From NCBI GenBank assembly GCA_946807835.1, contig OX327699.1:312501-376500 (forward strand): a stretch of DNA of 64,000 nucleotides, in the 5' to 3' direction. The translations under genes were made by a program, and so were the position numbers. Shown piece by piece: positions 13,506 to 25,903 of this stretch. The DNA is from Ailanthus altissimus. Its lineage: Eukaryota; Streptophyta; Magnoliopsida; Sapindales; Simaroubaceae. The stretch's first letter is position 1. Each line of letters opens with the position of its first letter. The notes beneath the pieces are model-generated. The model ran no database searches. It had not been told where the DNA came from and saw only the letters and a list, made by a program, of their open reading frames with translations.

Positions 13506-14100
13506 CAATGATTTTATAGCTTGTAGAAACAAGTTGACTTGGAAACTATTGAAAACTGTAGCTTGTGTTAGAGGTTTTCAGAATTTCAAATATAGTATAC
13601 CATTCCAAAGCTATTGAATACTTCTTTTTACCAAACAATCATTACATAATTCTAACTTATAGGTCGAGGTGGTAGTCCACATTTTTGCCAAAATAAATCA
13701 TTTTGGGCCCAAAACCTCGACTAGAATTTTGAAAACCATAATTTGAGCTAGAGGTTTTAGAATTTCGCATATATTATACAATTTTGAAGTATTGAATGTT
13801 TCTTTTCACTAGATGATCAACACATAATTCTTAAACTTGTAAGTTACGGTAGTACTCTACTTTTTAGCGAAAATGAATTATTTAGGACCAAAAAACTTTT
13901 TTAAAATAATGCCTTTGGCTAGAGGTTTTAGAATTTCATGCATAATATACCATTTTAAAACTATTAAAATCTTCGTTCCTTTAGAAAATCATCACAAAAT
14001 TCTAAGAATAAGTTAATGCGGTAGGTTAATATGGTGCTGATATATTATGATATTAACATTCACGATGACCTACAAATCTTAGAATTTTGTGATGACTACC
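13506..14100 (-). repeat. Inverted copies of the 183-bp repeat
   Basis: From about 13506 the repeat reads in the opposite direction: ATTCCAAAGCTATTGAATAC near 13603, then related blocks near 13785 and 13955, each with a reverse copy of the GGTAGTCCAC block. About three diverged units are seen. A short direct-orientation piece (GATGACCTACAAATCTTAGA near 14064) follows. The array therefore has an inversion point near 13505 and another near 14050. Confidence 0.65.
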
Positions 14101-14108
14101 TTAAGATT

Positions 14109-14225
14109 AACCGCCATCAAACAATGGGTCAGTGATTTGTACTGCCACTACCACTTGATAGATCAGACAGTAATCTGTCAATTAGTAGGGGCAGTACAAG
14201 TTACCGCCCCATTGTTTGATGGTTG
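14109..14225. repeat. Inverted repeat, MITE-like
   Basis: A left arm at about 14109-14146 (AACCGCCATCAAACAATGGG, ending TTGTACTGCC) pairs with a right arm at about 14189-14225 (GGCAGTACAAGTTACCGCCC, then ATTGTTTGATGGTTGG) around a loop of about 43 bases. Arm identity is high. No clear target duplication or coding region. It could be a small MITE or a hairpin left by a larger element. The next 120 bases contain further CACCACC-rich short repeats. Confidence 0.65.
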
Positions 14226-15198
14226 GCAGCGTGCCACCACCCTTTCTAATGTGGGATGGTGGTGGTCATCAATGGTGGGGCGATGACTTGCACTGCCACC
14301 ACCATTAGACATATTGACTACTAATTTATCTAATAGTGGCAGAAAAGCAAGTCTGGCATGGCGATAGCTATCGCCTTCTTTTTTCATTTTTAGTCGCCTT
14401 TTGGTCTTTTTGTTGAAAATATCCCAACCAGTTTGTAAATAAAGAAAGATAGAATTCAATGATATAAATTTTGATCATTTTTGTTATCAGAGTCCGATGG
14501 CCAATGATGACTAGAAAGAGTGGCTGGCAACGATAATAGAGGTTGTATTTTTTATTTATTTATTATTTAAGTGATATTTTCTTGAATACCCTTGAGGTAA
14601 GGTCTAATATCTATTATACTCACTAATTTATGAAATAGGCACTAATGCACAATCATTAAGGAATATTTTGTGAGTTAACAAGATTTATGTCACACAGTGT
14701 GAAATGTCTAGATTGCTTCTTAGACATAAAAACTGATGAAATTATCATTCTACCTTGCACAGCATACAAAAAGTACTATGTTCCTATAAAAAGTTTAATT
14801 TTTTAATCATAAATTAATAAAATCCCTTTTTCTTATATTTTTTAAATTAATAATATAATAAATTAATGACATTACTATTGTAACTTCACAAAACCTACAA
14901 ATTACTAACTTTCTGGCTTTTCAAGATTGCTAACTTCAGAAGATAACAATTCATTTTTCCTATCAAATTTTAATTTTCTTTTTTAGAGCTATAAAGTAAT
15001 TCCACGACTTTTCAAGATTACCTACTTCACAAAACCAACAAATTTTAGTATTATAAGTTATAGTCTTGTAACTAAGGATTTTAGTTGTAAAACCAGAGAT
15101 GGTTTTGTTGCACACAAATTGAGCAAATTTGATGATACAACAATACTAATTAGTTTTTTTTTTAAAGCAAAAATGGAAACATAAAACATAATGAAATT
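14226..15198. other. No gene recognised
   Basis: AT-rich sequence with a short GC-richer patch to about 14380. The open frames are short and resemble nothing I know. I see no splice-consistent coding region. Confidence 0.5.
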
Positions 15199-17312
15199 GT
15201 TAGGGTCGGTGCTTACATGCCGTCCCTGAATGTACATATACTTATGTATTTATATAAGTGTACATTCTCATTAAATCGCTAATACCTATTTATATGGTAT
15301 TATACATGTAATGTTACAGACATTGTATGATCTGAAGGAGTTCAGATCAGATCTAAAGGAGTTTAGATAAGGGCTTATGGTTAGCCACGCGAGAGATATA
15401 AATACTAAATGTTAGCACAGTTAAAGGTTAGTTAGTTATAATACTCAACATATCCAAGAGTTGAAGCTTTATCTATAATGAGATATAGGCCTGCGAATAT
15501 ACTAGTAACTGCATAGTTACAAAAGTTGCAATCGGGTGCCAGAAAATGCTAGTTGCGCAAGTATGTTCTCGAATAATTGTCTATGATCTATTTCTACCGA
15601 TGCGGGTCTGCCGGTGGATACCATTTTACATAGATCAGCATATGTCATACCTATAAGGTATAGATAGTCGTTCCTAACCAACCGTAAGCTCGGAGCTCGT
15701 ATTGACATATGGGTATTAGTTATGACAGAATATGGGACAGACTTATAAGGGCCTCTGATAGACATCCTTTATAAGTCGTCAACGGAGGGTCCTCTCAAAT
15801 TAAGTAGTATACGTAGTCCTTTGACCTAAGTGCCACGGTGGGCTTGTAAGTGATCCACTATACTTTAATTCCACGCATATCATAGACCTTTCATGATGTG
15901 ACCACTGGGTGTCACTGGGTATGGTCCAATGCTTATGGAGTCTGGTGTGTACAGATATAGGATCTGTCAGCTCACATATTGAGTTAGATATCTAGATGCT
16001 TCAAGACTGTATCTCAGAAAGTCTTGTAGCCATAAGCAATCATCCCGAAAAAGAGTTTCGTCAGGTCGAGTTAGATATCCGTCAGCTCGCATATTGAGTT
16101 TGCACATATTGTTTAGTGAGATACAAGTTTAGAGATAAGACATGGATGAGCAAAAAGGGATTTGACGGCGATAATCTATATCCCCAGCACTTCCAGGATA
16201 TCATAACTGAAGGATTATACGTATGCGTTGTAACCTCAACTTGCATGATTCAACGCGCTGATTTGTATATCTATGACGTGTGCGTGGGGTATTGCTCACA
16301 GACTCATGAAAAAATTTCATTTGACGAATCGGGAGTAGGACCTAGGGAGTCCCGTGATATGGAGTGTACTTGTGCATTGGGGCAGTGTGCCAGATTAACT
16401 TGTTTAATCTAGCAATATTCAGCACTATCACGGGAATACGTGCGTGTCTGTATTTAAGTGTTAAATACAACAATTAGTCAATAATTATTATTTACTAATT
16501 GTATAATGACACGTAGCTTATTGTGGACCCTCGGTTGAGTTTACCCAAGTGTGAAATTTGGTGGGATCCACTAGAGGGTAGACTTGATAATTATTCATGA
16601 GAAAAAAAATGATCATTTCACACTATGATTATTTAATTATTAAATAATTATTCTCTCTTTTATTATATTATATTATATTATTATTATTATTATATATTCT
16701 CTCTCTTATCATTCTCTCTATTTGGCACCCATTATATTATTATTATTATATAATATATTATATATATTATTATTTTATTATATATATATATAAAGAGAAA
16801 GAGAGAGAAAGAAGAGCAATGGGGAGTGTGGGTGTGTTGGCCGCGAGGTGGAGAAGAAATGGAGAAAGAAAAGAAGAAGAAGAAAAAAATAAGGAAAAAT
16901 AAAATTGTTTTATTTTTCTCTTTGAATCCAATTGAAGCAATGGTGGATGACTTCAAACTCTCTATTTTTTTTATCCTTTTGAAAAAAATGATATAAACAC
17001 ACACTCAACCATTTTAGGGATTAAGAGTTAATTCCGTACTGGATATCGGGCTGCTGTTCTAGTTCACCAACCCCACCGTGTTGGTGATTAGAACTGCACA
17101 CGAGTTGGTTTCTATATGGACTCCAGGGATATACATGTATAACGTTACACGTTGAAGTGAGTTCATAAACCTTTTAATATATTAATGAGATTAATATATT
17201 ATATTTATTGCTGTTTTTATGCTTCCGCCATGTATAATTCGTATATAATACGTATTTTAGGCAATATGCGCAACTGTACATGCATATACCCATGTGTCTT
17301 AGATCCTCGACA
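15199..17312 (+). mobile_element. Long solo LTR, family B, copia type
   Basis: Runs TGTTAGGGTCGGTGCTTACA to TTAGATCCTCGACA, 2114 bp. Both ends match the LTRs of the minus-strand copia element at 41055-52455, which fixes family and boundaries. No primer-binding site follows 17312 and no coding sequence adjoins, so it is a solo LTR. The flanking pentamers (GAAAT and ACAAA) do not match, so the target duplication is lost or the copy is recombinant. It contains TTA- and TA-rich tracts near 16660-16795 and a strong hairpin near 17051-17097. The first two thirds are clearly related to family A. Confidence 0.85.
17051..17097. repeat. Hairpin in the 3' part of the family B LTR
   Basis: The arms GCTGTTCTAGTTCACCAAC and GTTGGTGATTAGAACTGC pair around a short loop. 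The equivalent site in the 5' LTR at 51278-51324 forms the same stem (CAGTTCTAGTCACCAAC with TTGGTGAGCTAGAACTG). Confidence 0.8.
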
Positions 17313-18138
17313 ACAAAAATCAATTTTAAATCAACAATACAATTTCTTCAATAACACAAATCAACAGCTTCTCCAACAACACAAATCAACAAACAAAACC
17401 AATAGATCGGCACGACGCTTGGACGAATGGCAAGGCAACTGATCAGTGCGACGTCTGGACGAACGGTGAAGCGATGGGTGGTTTATTAATTTAGGGCTGA
17501 TTGGATGCAAGTTTATATTTGTTTGGACTCAGAATAAGTATTGTTTAGATATGAGATATCTGTTGTTTAATTAAAGATATTTGAAAAAGACCTAATTGTC
17601 CTTCTTAACTCTAACAGAAGATTCTATTATGGTTGGACATTATTACTTATTTCGCAAACTAGTAAGTATTATTAATATTAGGTTTTATCGTAAGGATATT
17701 CATGATAATATCTCTTTATTTAATTAATGACTAATGATTATTTGACATGTGCTAAGTGTATATTTTCTCTTCCTATTGAGTTACGATTTTCCTATTCAAT
17801 CGTCAACTTAAATGGTAGTGGCCTAATAAACGATAACAATAGGGACAAATTTAGAAAAAAGCCAAAATTGAGGGACAAAAATTTATTTTTTCCTATATCT
17901 TTCTTATATTGTAATTTATTTTATGTTGTTTTGTATTAATTTAAAATTTATTGAAGATATAAATATATATTTTTGGATCAAAATTTATTTTGTAAACAAA
18001 TATAGCGGCTAAAACCAATGCATTGTGTAATATTACTAGTTTACCCATTTTGAAACAAAAAAAACGAAGAAAGAAACTAGAAAAAAATCGTGCTACAAGA
18101 ACTCTTTGCATGATAAAAACTTTTCACGCCCGATTTAT
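17313..18138. other. No gene recognised
   Basis: Begins with a CAA/ACAAATCAAC-rich stretch (17313-17400). Near 17410-17470 two related blocks (GCTTGGACGAATGGC and GTCTGGACGAACGGT) lie 36 bp apart. The rest is AT-rich with no coding region I can support. Confidence 0.45.
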
Positions 18139-18484
18139 GTCAGAGTGTGTAGGATCCATCAACTCCTTGGCCCACCAACTGAATGATACCTTAGAGTCAT
18201 TGGCGTCCCATCACACAATTACTCAGGTTACTTGCGCTCCTAAGGATTCGAAAACCCGCCCCCATCTCTATGGAGGCCTTTAGAGGTTTGTCCTTATACC
18301 AATCAGGTTGGCCATCCTGATAGGTACAAGGACAAACCTTTAAAGGCCTCTATAGAGATGGGGGCGAGGGTTCGAATCTTTAAGGGCGCAGATAACCTGA
18401 GTAATTGTGTGGTGGAACGTCGGTGACTCTGAGGTGTCATCCAGTTAGTGGACCAAGGAGTTGGTGGGTTCTACACACTCTGAC
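18139..18484. mobile_element. Foldback element, possible inverted SINE dimer
   Basis: Almost the whole 346 bp is one imperfect palindrome. The left end GTCAGAGTGTGTAGGATCC pairs with the right end GGGTTCTACACACTCTGAC, and arms of about 150 bp flank a centre near 18295-18335. The flanking 7-mers GATTTAT (18132-18138) and AATTTAT (18485-18491) look like a target duplication with one change. The right arm contains GGGTTCGAATC near 18369, close to a tRNA/SINE B box, and the left arm has its reverse copy. The arms may therefore be two SINE copies joined head to head; a simple foldback MITE is the alternative. A segment near 41700-41825 ends in the same CACACTCTGACA sequence. Confidence 0.7.
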
Positions 18485-19743
18485 AATTTATTGGCGCGAT
18501 AATTTTTGTCACACCAATAAACCGAACTATGTTTTTTGATTTATTTATTTTTTGATAGTTTATATTTTTTTAATATAGGTACTATAGACATTTAGCCATT
18601 TTCGATATGTTTTGAGAGAAAAAATGAGAATTCCAGTAATAGAAGAGGTATGTTGAGTACCAAATAATTGCTATATTGGTTTTCATAAATGTGATTTATC
18701 AACAATATTATAATATTGTGTGTTATAAAATTAGAGTTAATTCTAATCAGTAAAATGTCACTAAGAGAATTTCAATGCCCATAATTAGAATTAATGATAT
18801 TCTGTTGGGAGTCTAAAATAATCAAGATGTACAATTTTAAATAATATATTAAATAAATTATGACATTTTTTTCATAAAAATAAGGTCACGCACGAGAGTG
18901 ATAAAAAATTATCACAGTAGGGCAATAACTTTTTATTGCCTCGACGTGATAACACTTGCATCACGTTATTGGCAGTAAGATACCACCAGTGCGATAGAAG
19001 TGTTATTGCATTAGGGTGATAAAATGTTATCACGCCATTAATGGCAGAGCAATAGAAAGGTTTTATCACGCTGCAACAAAAAATGCCCCCAAAAATCTAC
19101 TACATCGGTCATTTTCACTCAAAATTTGTTATCAACACCACATTTTTATATAATTTACTCATCATCTCAATCAAATACATACCAGCATTGCAATAGAAAT
19201 TATCTTATTTTGTTGTCAATCGTTTAAAATTATTGCCAATTCAAATCCACCAAAGAGTTGCAATTTGAGAGAAAAAAAAAGGTTACTTAGATAAGTGCAG
19301 GGCAAGGGAAATAGAATTTGTAGATAATTTTTTTTTCTATTTTTATTGATTTTGGCCATAAAAATTACAAATGTTTTAAGTTAATTAAATTAATACCAAA
19401 AAACAAGTGGATATTTACGAAAATTTTCCAATCACACTAGACGTCGGAGTGGGTTTTTATTGATGAAGATTTGAGATTCAGCCGAATTAATACAGTGTCG
19501 TTTTCAAATATTACGACCTTAAAGAAGTGCTGACATACACATTAAAAAACTTTTTGCTTTTCTATTTCTTTTTCTTTTCTTTAAATTTAAAATATTTCAA
19601 TTCAATAATAAATATGCTGACACTGACCATAGAGAAAAACAATGGAAGGCTGTTTCATGTTTGTATTGTAACTTTTATTGGGGAATGTTGATGTAACGTG
19701 GTTTATTTTATATGACACGTGGGCGACGTTACGTTTCTCATGC
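18485..19743. other. No gene recognised; short palindromes near 18890-19075
   Basis: AT-rich. Between about 18890 and 19075 the motif GTGATAA recurs on both strands, including palindromes such as GTGATAAAAAATTATCAC (18898-18915) and GTGATAAAATGTTATCAC (19017-19034). This could be the subterminal region of a DNA transposon, but no terminal repeat or transposase is visible. Confidence 0.4.
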
Positions 19744-20112
19744 GAGTTCATTACATCTTTGTATTAAGATGGAAGTCAAAAATAAAAGTTAGTGTTTTAA
19801 AATTATGATTTTTTCAATTCTTTTTAAAATTGTTTTTAATATAATAAGAATGATATAGTAAAAATTTAATAAATGAAGGAGTCTTCAATTTTTATAAAAC
19901 ATTAGTATTATTATGTTATTCATATTTTAGAGAAAAATTTTAATCTAGCCAAAATTGTTGTAAGTCTTGCAAAGACAAGAAAGTCATTAGGATAACAAGT
20001 TTGTATCTACGTTTACATTAAACTAATTTTTTTTAAGAAAATAGGCTTTTATAGACTATTGATCAATGCATACCTTAAGGGTTGACCCATTTCTTCTGAA
20101 ATTGGTATCAAA
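19744..20112 (+). repeat. Left terminal direct repeat of the endogenous pararetrovirus
   Basis: Matches 29252-29630 over its length with many changes: GTTTTAAAATTATGATT, TATGTTATTCATAT, TTTACATTAAACTAAT and GACTATTGATCAATGCATAC all have counterparts. It ends in TGGTATCAAAG at 20103-20113, a decayed form of the initiator-tRNA-Met primer-binding site TGGTATCAGAG. In the right copy the equivalent of this repeat starts just downstream of a TATA box. The left copy is more AT-rich than the right one. Confidence 0.75.
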
Positions 20113-20168
20113 GTCATATATTATTCAATTCTTGGCTAGACTATAAAAGAGAATTCTATTCACGAAAT

Positions 20169-20950
20169 ATGAAATCTCCATCTTATTCTCTCATTCCACT
20201 TCTTACTTTGTTTACTTCCTACTCTACCCTTACACTACCATCTTCTCTCAGATCTATAGATGCATCCAAAATAGATCATCTATATGAAATCATTTATTTG
20301 CTTGAAGAATTCAAAATACCCGTCACAGATCTACCTATAATCAACCCATATCATGCATTCTTTAAATCACAGAAATATGTTTCTACAACCATTAAACACC
20401 TTGTCACACCTTCTAAGCTTAAAACTAAAGAATATATTCAAGCCACTCGGTTTGATCATTGTTTCCTTCCAGCAACCACAGAAGAACAACTGGTTCCGTT
20501 GCAGTTTTCAACAAATCTTATTCCTCAATGGTTAAAGCAGGGATACATTTATCTTTATTTTGGAGCAGTAAGGTTTGTCTTAACCTTTCATTGTAGAAAA
20601 GGTCTAGAAACTGTAGAAAGAATGACCTTATTAAACACAAGATTTTCAACGTACAAAGAAGCATGTATTGGCACAATACAAACAACTCTCAATGTAGGAT
20701 CAATGCTTTAACACTATACCTAAATGCATGCCAATCTCACCCCATCTCTTACCTTAGCTCTAAAAGCTCAGATCCAGATTACTGGAGCAGTTGAAAATAG
20801 AAACCTATATGGCCACCATTCATTACCAAATGGTTTATCGTGTCCAAAATCATACCCTAGATTTTGGTGCTTCTCATTCAAATCAAGATGTTATACTCAT
20901 CTCTGTTGACTCTACCGATGTTCCATTATGCACATATGTCCTTCGGTAGC
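20169..20950 (+). pseudogene. Endogenous caulimovirid movement protein, broken
   Basis: First coding block of an endogenous pararetrovirus. Movement proteins of Caulimoviridae modify plasmodesmata for cell-to-cell spread. The frame opens at 20169, about 55 bp after the primer-binding site, and stays open to a stop at 20709-20711. The family's conserved core is readable as FGAVRFVLTFH and LLNTRFSTYKEACIGT near 20560-20690. A second stop lies at 20721-20723. The same frame then continues (LTLALKAQIQITGA) and slips near 20810, where another frame carries the reading on to about 20950. The segment resembles florendoviruses and petuviruses most, by eye. It is not functional as it stands. Confidence 0.8.
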
Positions 20951-22330
20951 TTTTGAACGAAGAACTTAACAAACTTTGACAAAATACTTGGGTAACCAAA
21001 TACGAACAAAACAAAAAACAGAGCCAAACACCAAAACTACTATAGTATACCAGACACCGTTTTTTTTCAAAGAAGAGACGGTCAAATTGAAATATGTTTT
21101 GAAAAACTCAGTTTATTAGCACTACCAAGCATTTTCTCCACTTAATTCATGATCCAACTAAGCAAGCTTACATCTGAACTAGGAGACTTGCTAGCAATCT
21201 CTTTTGACAGTAAAGGAAATCCTATATTTCCCTTTAGAGATCCTAACGGTCATTGCTTTTAAGACATCGACTGCCAGTGCCTATCGTGTCAAGAAGATTC
21301 TTTTTCTGATGATAAAACCATGAGAAAAGAAAACGAAAAGTGCCCAGAAAAGAAATCTTCCCAATAAATCATGAAAGAGAGGTATGATAATAGTAACCCT
21401 AATGTTGGTCTTCTTGGTCAACCATTCAATAAGTTTGACTACTATGTCACTTACTCAGTACTCAAAGTAAAACCCATACTAAAATCTTTTCAACCTTGTC
21501 ATAAGCCAAAATTATTTTCTAGAAATAAACCTACACCACACCAAACCAGAAGAAAACACCTTCCAACAGTAGAAAGTAAATCAACCTAATATACAAAAAT
21601 CAGATGGCTCTTATAAATAGACCAGTCTCGCTAAAGTAGTATTGAATTGAAAATTAGAAAATACAGTTGTATAAAATTAGGTGCTAAAAAGAATTGAAGA
21701 ATCCCAACAATAGATTGAAGTTAAAGTTGACATAAACTTTAGCAGCCAACAAACACTTCTGGAAAACCTCTGGCTTGAAATTAAACTCTTAGTGAACTCA
21801 TCAAACAAGGCCTTCTTTTTGTAGAACAAGAAAAGAAAATTAACCATCTCAAGATACAGTTACAAAGTCTTGAGAATGAGTTTGTGCAACCATGGAAACC
21901 TACTAACACCTTTCCAAAAATGTCACAACTTTTTAGAACTAATTCTTTCTTCATCTTTAGTGATAGTTCTAAACTAATCCGAAAGAACACACCAGAAGAT
22001 ATGCTAGCACCAGTTACAACAAAGAACGTAAAGAATCATTACCAAACCCAAGCACTAGACCAACAGTATCCAACTCAATTTCCTATTTTACAACAGAACC
22101 AGTAATCTCACAAATAAGACTTTCAAAAGTCTCCATGGCGTTTATCACCTTACCAATGCCACAGATATTCCCTCTAGCCTCTAAAGCTCAATTTATAGCC
22201 TTAAACTAGAAATTGTCAATCCTTTCTACCCTTAGCCAACCAACCACTACGACATTACACTCAAATTCTCTCTCTAATTTAGAGTTAGTTACACAACTCC
22301 AATTTATGAACACCCTTACACATTCTTAGC
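20951..22330 (+). pseudogene. Degenerate viral polyprotein between movement and coat protein
   Basis: Short plus-strand open pieces (for example 21371-21589 with RYDNSNPNVGLLG, and 21884-22105) lie in the order expected for the linker of a single caulimovirid polyprotein. Stops and frameshifts are frequent. I can place it only by position between the movement protein and the capsid-like region; no catalytic motif is expected here. Confidence 0.55.
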
Positions 22331-23128
22331 CGTCACTTTATGTAACAGAAGAATATTACTTATCTTTTATGGATGAAACATGCTCTATTCATCAAACCTT
22401 GCCTACAAGACCAGCCAAAAATTCCTCTAAAAGAAAATCTGGTTCACACTTATGATATTTTTCCAATCAAATAGGTGGAACGAATATTTGAATTCTATGT
22501 CGGGTGCATAACTGAAACCCAAAAGCCGAATGAAATAGTCACCAATGTCATACACAAAGTAATTGCGAGATTTCAGGGCATTCTTAAATATTGGTATCTA
22601 CATCTTAGAGAATACTGCCAAATAATATTGTAGCAGGCAATTACAATTGAACAAAAAGAAGCACATTTAGTAGATAAAGCCAGAGAAAAAATTTTCAAGT
22701 TAAAATGTTGCTAGTTCAAATAAGAAGACATTGAACTCCATTTCAAGAAGGCGATATATAGATACTATATGCTTGGAATAGACGATTCCAATCTAAACAA
22801 AGCATGTCTAAACCTTTTTCTAGAACCCTTAGGACAAGAAACCCTTAGAATTATTGAAGTAAAAGGAAAAAAAACTTTGCAAACACTTTAATTGGCATTG
22901 TTCAATAGTTTATCATGCTTATACTCGATAAGTTTTTCAAAGAATTTGATCATACAGGTAAAAAGATTCAAAGAGCTTGTGAACACTCAATTTATTAATT
23001 AAATGTCCGAAGCAAGGAAGTTGAAGTTACAATTACAGTACAAAAATAAAAAAGACACTACAGAAAGCTTAAATTTCAATCCCTCTATAAGTTAGGAAAA
23101 CAACGTTTCTTCAGACACAGGTTAGCAT
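22331..23128 (+). pseudogene. Coat-protein-like region of the endogenous pararetrovirus, broken
   Basis: Heavily stopped plus-strand coding remnant between the linker and the zinc knuckle, the position of the coat protein in caulimovirids. Pieces such as LDKFFKEFDHTGKKIQRACE near 22927-22985 are readable. The region is interrupted at 23128 by a solo LTR with target duplication AGCAT, and the virus continues at 25904. The assignment rests on position and the adjoining CCHC motif. Confidence 0.55.
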
Positions 23129-25898
23129 TGACAGGACCCGACCCGAGACCCTCTACTATAGATCCCAGCGGCCCTGCCGGGCACCCCGACAGAAGTTCCT
23201 CCGAACCTAACTGGGTAAGTTAAGAAATTCCGCGAGGTGAACCCCTTTTTAATTCTTGTTACTACTAAGAAGATCTAGTAATATACATGAAAACGACTTT
23301 TTAGTTTTAAAAACAAACGGACAGAGTTTCCCCTGTTTTTCGGAAAATTCACATAAACCTGCAAAGAAATTTCACTTCTAATTCCAACACATCTCAATTC
23401 TAGCAATTCGGACCTCCGGTTCTTTTCAAATCAAATCCAACACAACTCAATTATTTCGTGTAAATCATAAAATAAGCATAATCATAAAAGTAAAAATGAT
23501 CATCATAAACTGGAAATCTCTTCTTCTTGATTCAACACATACTTACAAATATACATGCCTACAACTATTATGCATAAAGTAAAGAGTGCTATTAGCACAT
23601 TTACATGTACAAAAATTATCTTTGGATTCGGCCCACTACTCAGCGATCGGAGAATCAGCAGCTTGCGTTCTGAGACCTGCACCTGGGAAAGGGGTTTAAA
23701 ACATAAAACATAAAACGAGTGAGCTAAAGGAGCTCAGTGAGTGTAAATGAGAATTCAATTACAAGAATATTATACAAAGATAGCAATTTCTAAAGTACAT
23801 GCAGAAATTATGCTTCTAAAACGGATGTAAAATTGTAAAACGGTTTATAATATCATATGCTAATGAAATCTTGCTGAGCGGGTTTTATCTACATCTTTGA
23901 AAAACTATATTCAGAATCTGTATAATATAATAACTACTGTGTGCATATCAATGCATAAATGCTATCGGTAAATCGAAAACTAGTAAAATCCTCGCTCGGC
24001 CATTTTCTTTCTAAATTGTACCAATGGTAACCCTAAAGCTCTATACCCACGCAGCGACTCAACTAGCACCGCATACGTGAGTAGGTCACGGGGCACCTCA
24101 ACTAGCAGCACCCACAGTGACATCTCAAGACATCTCACTGGCTACGCAGCGGAATCCTACATCGCGTGCATATAGCGAGACAATATCCCGTACACATAGA
24201 GCGACTCACATGACTCGACATCCCGACTTCCCGGAGTTAGTGATACACCCCCAAGACCTGCCCATGTGCACGGGATATACCGGCCGGGTCTAATACAATC
24301 ATCACCACTATAATCTGAGGGTACCAATGGCCTTAAAACAAATGCAGTAATTTTCAAACTGTTTCACAAATCGATCATGTAAAAGCATGTCTATGAATAT
24401 ATCAAGATCATAAATCATGTTTATGCATCGAAAGCTCATAAAACATACATAGTCATTGAGCGAAAACATAATAACCGAAAAGTAAAAGAAATGGCAGATT
24501 TCCACTCACAACCGCTCCGTGCTCAATTTCGCTCCCGATTCCTGCTCCCGTTAACGCTCTCGGTTATCCTCACCTACGCGCCATAAATGACATTTAGAAC
24601 CAAATCAAACACTAGAATCTCATTTAACTACTAAATGCCCTAATCGGCATACAAAGCCCGGAGGTAAACTACTTCCCGATTTTAGTTACGGAGCCATAAT
24701 CGAAACTAACTCACCATCCGGCGCCCTGAAAATTATTGAACACCTTATCATTTGATTGGACATACTTGCCCTTCACCTTTCCAACATGGACAATTATGTC
24801 CCATTTTCTTCATTTTTGGGTTTTTCATCAATCATATACATTCCATTCACAAAATGCATCATTTATACACAACAATTCAATCAAAACACCACTCAATTCC
24901 TAACTTCCCTAAAGTGGTAGAATTTTACCCTAGGTTACAACACATTCCTTTTCTCAATTTCTTGTTCCAATTACAACAAAATCATGCCAATTTCATTCTA
25001 AAGCCCTAATTACAATCAATTGAAATCTCTACAACAAAATCACCAAAAACCCTAATTCTCACCTTGCCAATTTCTTCAAATTGATGACTCCTTCAAGCTC
25101 CAAACTAGAATTTAACTCAATCTAAGCCAAGAATACACATAAGAACATCAATTAACACATTCTTGAAATCTCACTTATCAAACTCATAAAAGATGCTTTT
25201 CTTACCTCTTTTTCTTAAATTTCCACTAATCGAGACTTCAATTGAGCTTAGGGATTGGTTTGTAACCTTAATTTGGCTTGATTACAAATGAAAAATCATG
25301 AAAAAAAAACTTGAATAGTCACTGTAGCAGCACCCCCTTTGAAGCTTGAATTTCTCTCTTTTTTTGGCTAAGTGTTAGTTTGATCTCTCTTCAAATTTCT
25401 ACACACTTCTAACATATATATAGTGCTCCCTCAATTTACCATTTTGCCCTTCAACTTACTTAAAACTTCTAATTTGCCATTAGTTAAAAACTAATTATGT
25501 AATTAGTTCATTTGTAACTATTTAGTTAGAATAGTTCAAAGAACTAACTAGAACTTCCAACTTGGCAATCCATGAGATTTCTTCTAATTGGTCCATTCTT
25601 TAATATATGGATTATGTTTCTCAACAAAGGCTTGTTCCATTCATAACCCTTAAATGGAAATTCATGTAGTAAATTAGAATTTTCTTTTTCAAGTCAATAG
25701 AGAAAAATTCTAAAAATATTCTAGGGTCGTCCGGCGCACCGATCAAGTGTGAAATTACCAAATTAGGTCTGATATCTCTCACGTGCACTATAAAGAAAAT
25801 ATTTCTAATAGGGTTAAAATCGAGTAACCCTACGGTGTCTTATTTGTTCTATACCGAAATCTAGGCGCCAATACTACTAATAGGGATTGGATATTACA
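23129..25898 (-). mobile_element. Solo LTR of a Tekay-like gypsy element, minus strand, inserted in the virus
   Basis: Reads TGTAATATCCAATCCCTATT to CGGGTCCTGTCA on the minus strand, 2770 bp, with the 5-bp target duplication AGCAT at 23124-23128 and 25899-25903. It carries the chromovirus-type 3' motif (a reverse copy of TACACTCACTGAGCTCCTTT near 23730). No internal region. A second copy, in the opposite orientation and very similar, lies at 48234-51019. Open frames inside it (for example 24752-25009 plus, 24157-24357 minus) recur in the other copy as part of the LTR and are not genes. Confidence 0.92.
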
Positions 25899-25903
25899 AG
25901 CAT

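Noticed and set aside
14178..14459. 93-codon minus-strand frame
   Set aside because: It overlaps the inverted repeat at 14109-14225 and has no recognisable domain or splice partner.
16732..17004. Minus-strand frame rich in Ile and Phe
   Set aside because: Arises from microsatellite and purine-rich sequence in the family B LTR.
18023..18283. 86-codon plus-strand frame
   Set aside because: Its second half is the left arm of the foldback element; the same residues (MSECVGS) arise from the related segment near 41800 on the other strand.
18365..18380. tRNA gene suggested by a B-box-like GGTTCGAATC
   Set aside because: No matching acceptor stem, A box or anticodon arm; better explained as a SINE-like or foldback arm.
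24157..24505. Open frames on the minus strand
   Set aside because: They are within the solo LTR at 23129-25898 and have no recognisable domain.
24752..25009. 85-codon open frame, repeated at 49137-49391 on the other strand
   Set aside because: Both lie at the same place inside two copies of the same solo LTR, antisense to the LTR. No protein similarity recognised; it is kept open because the LTRs are young.
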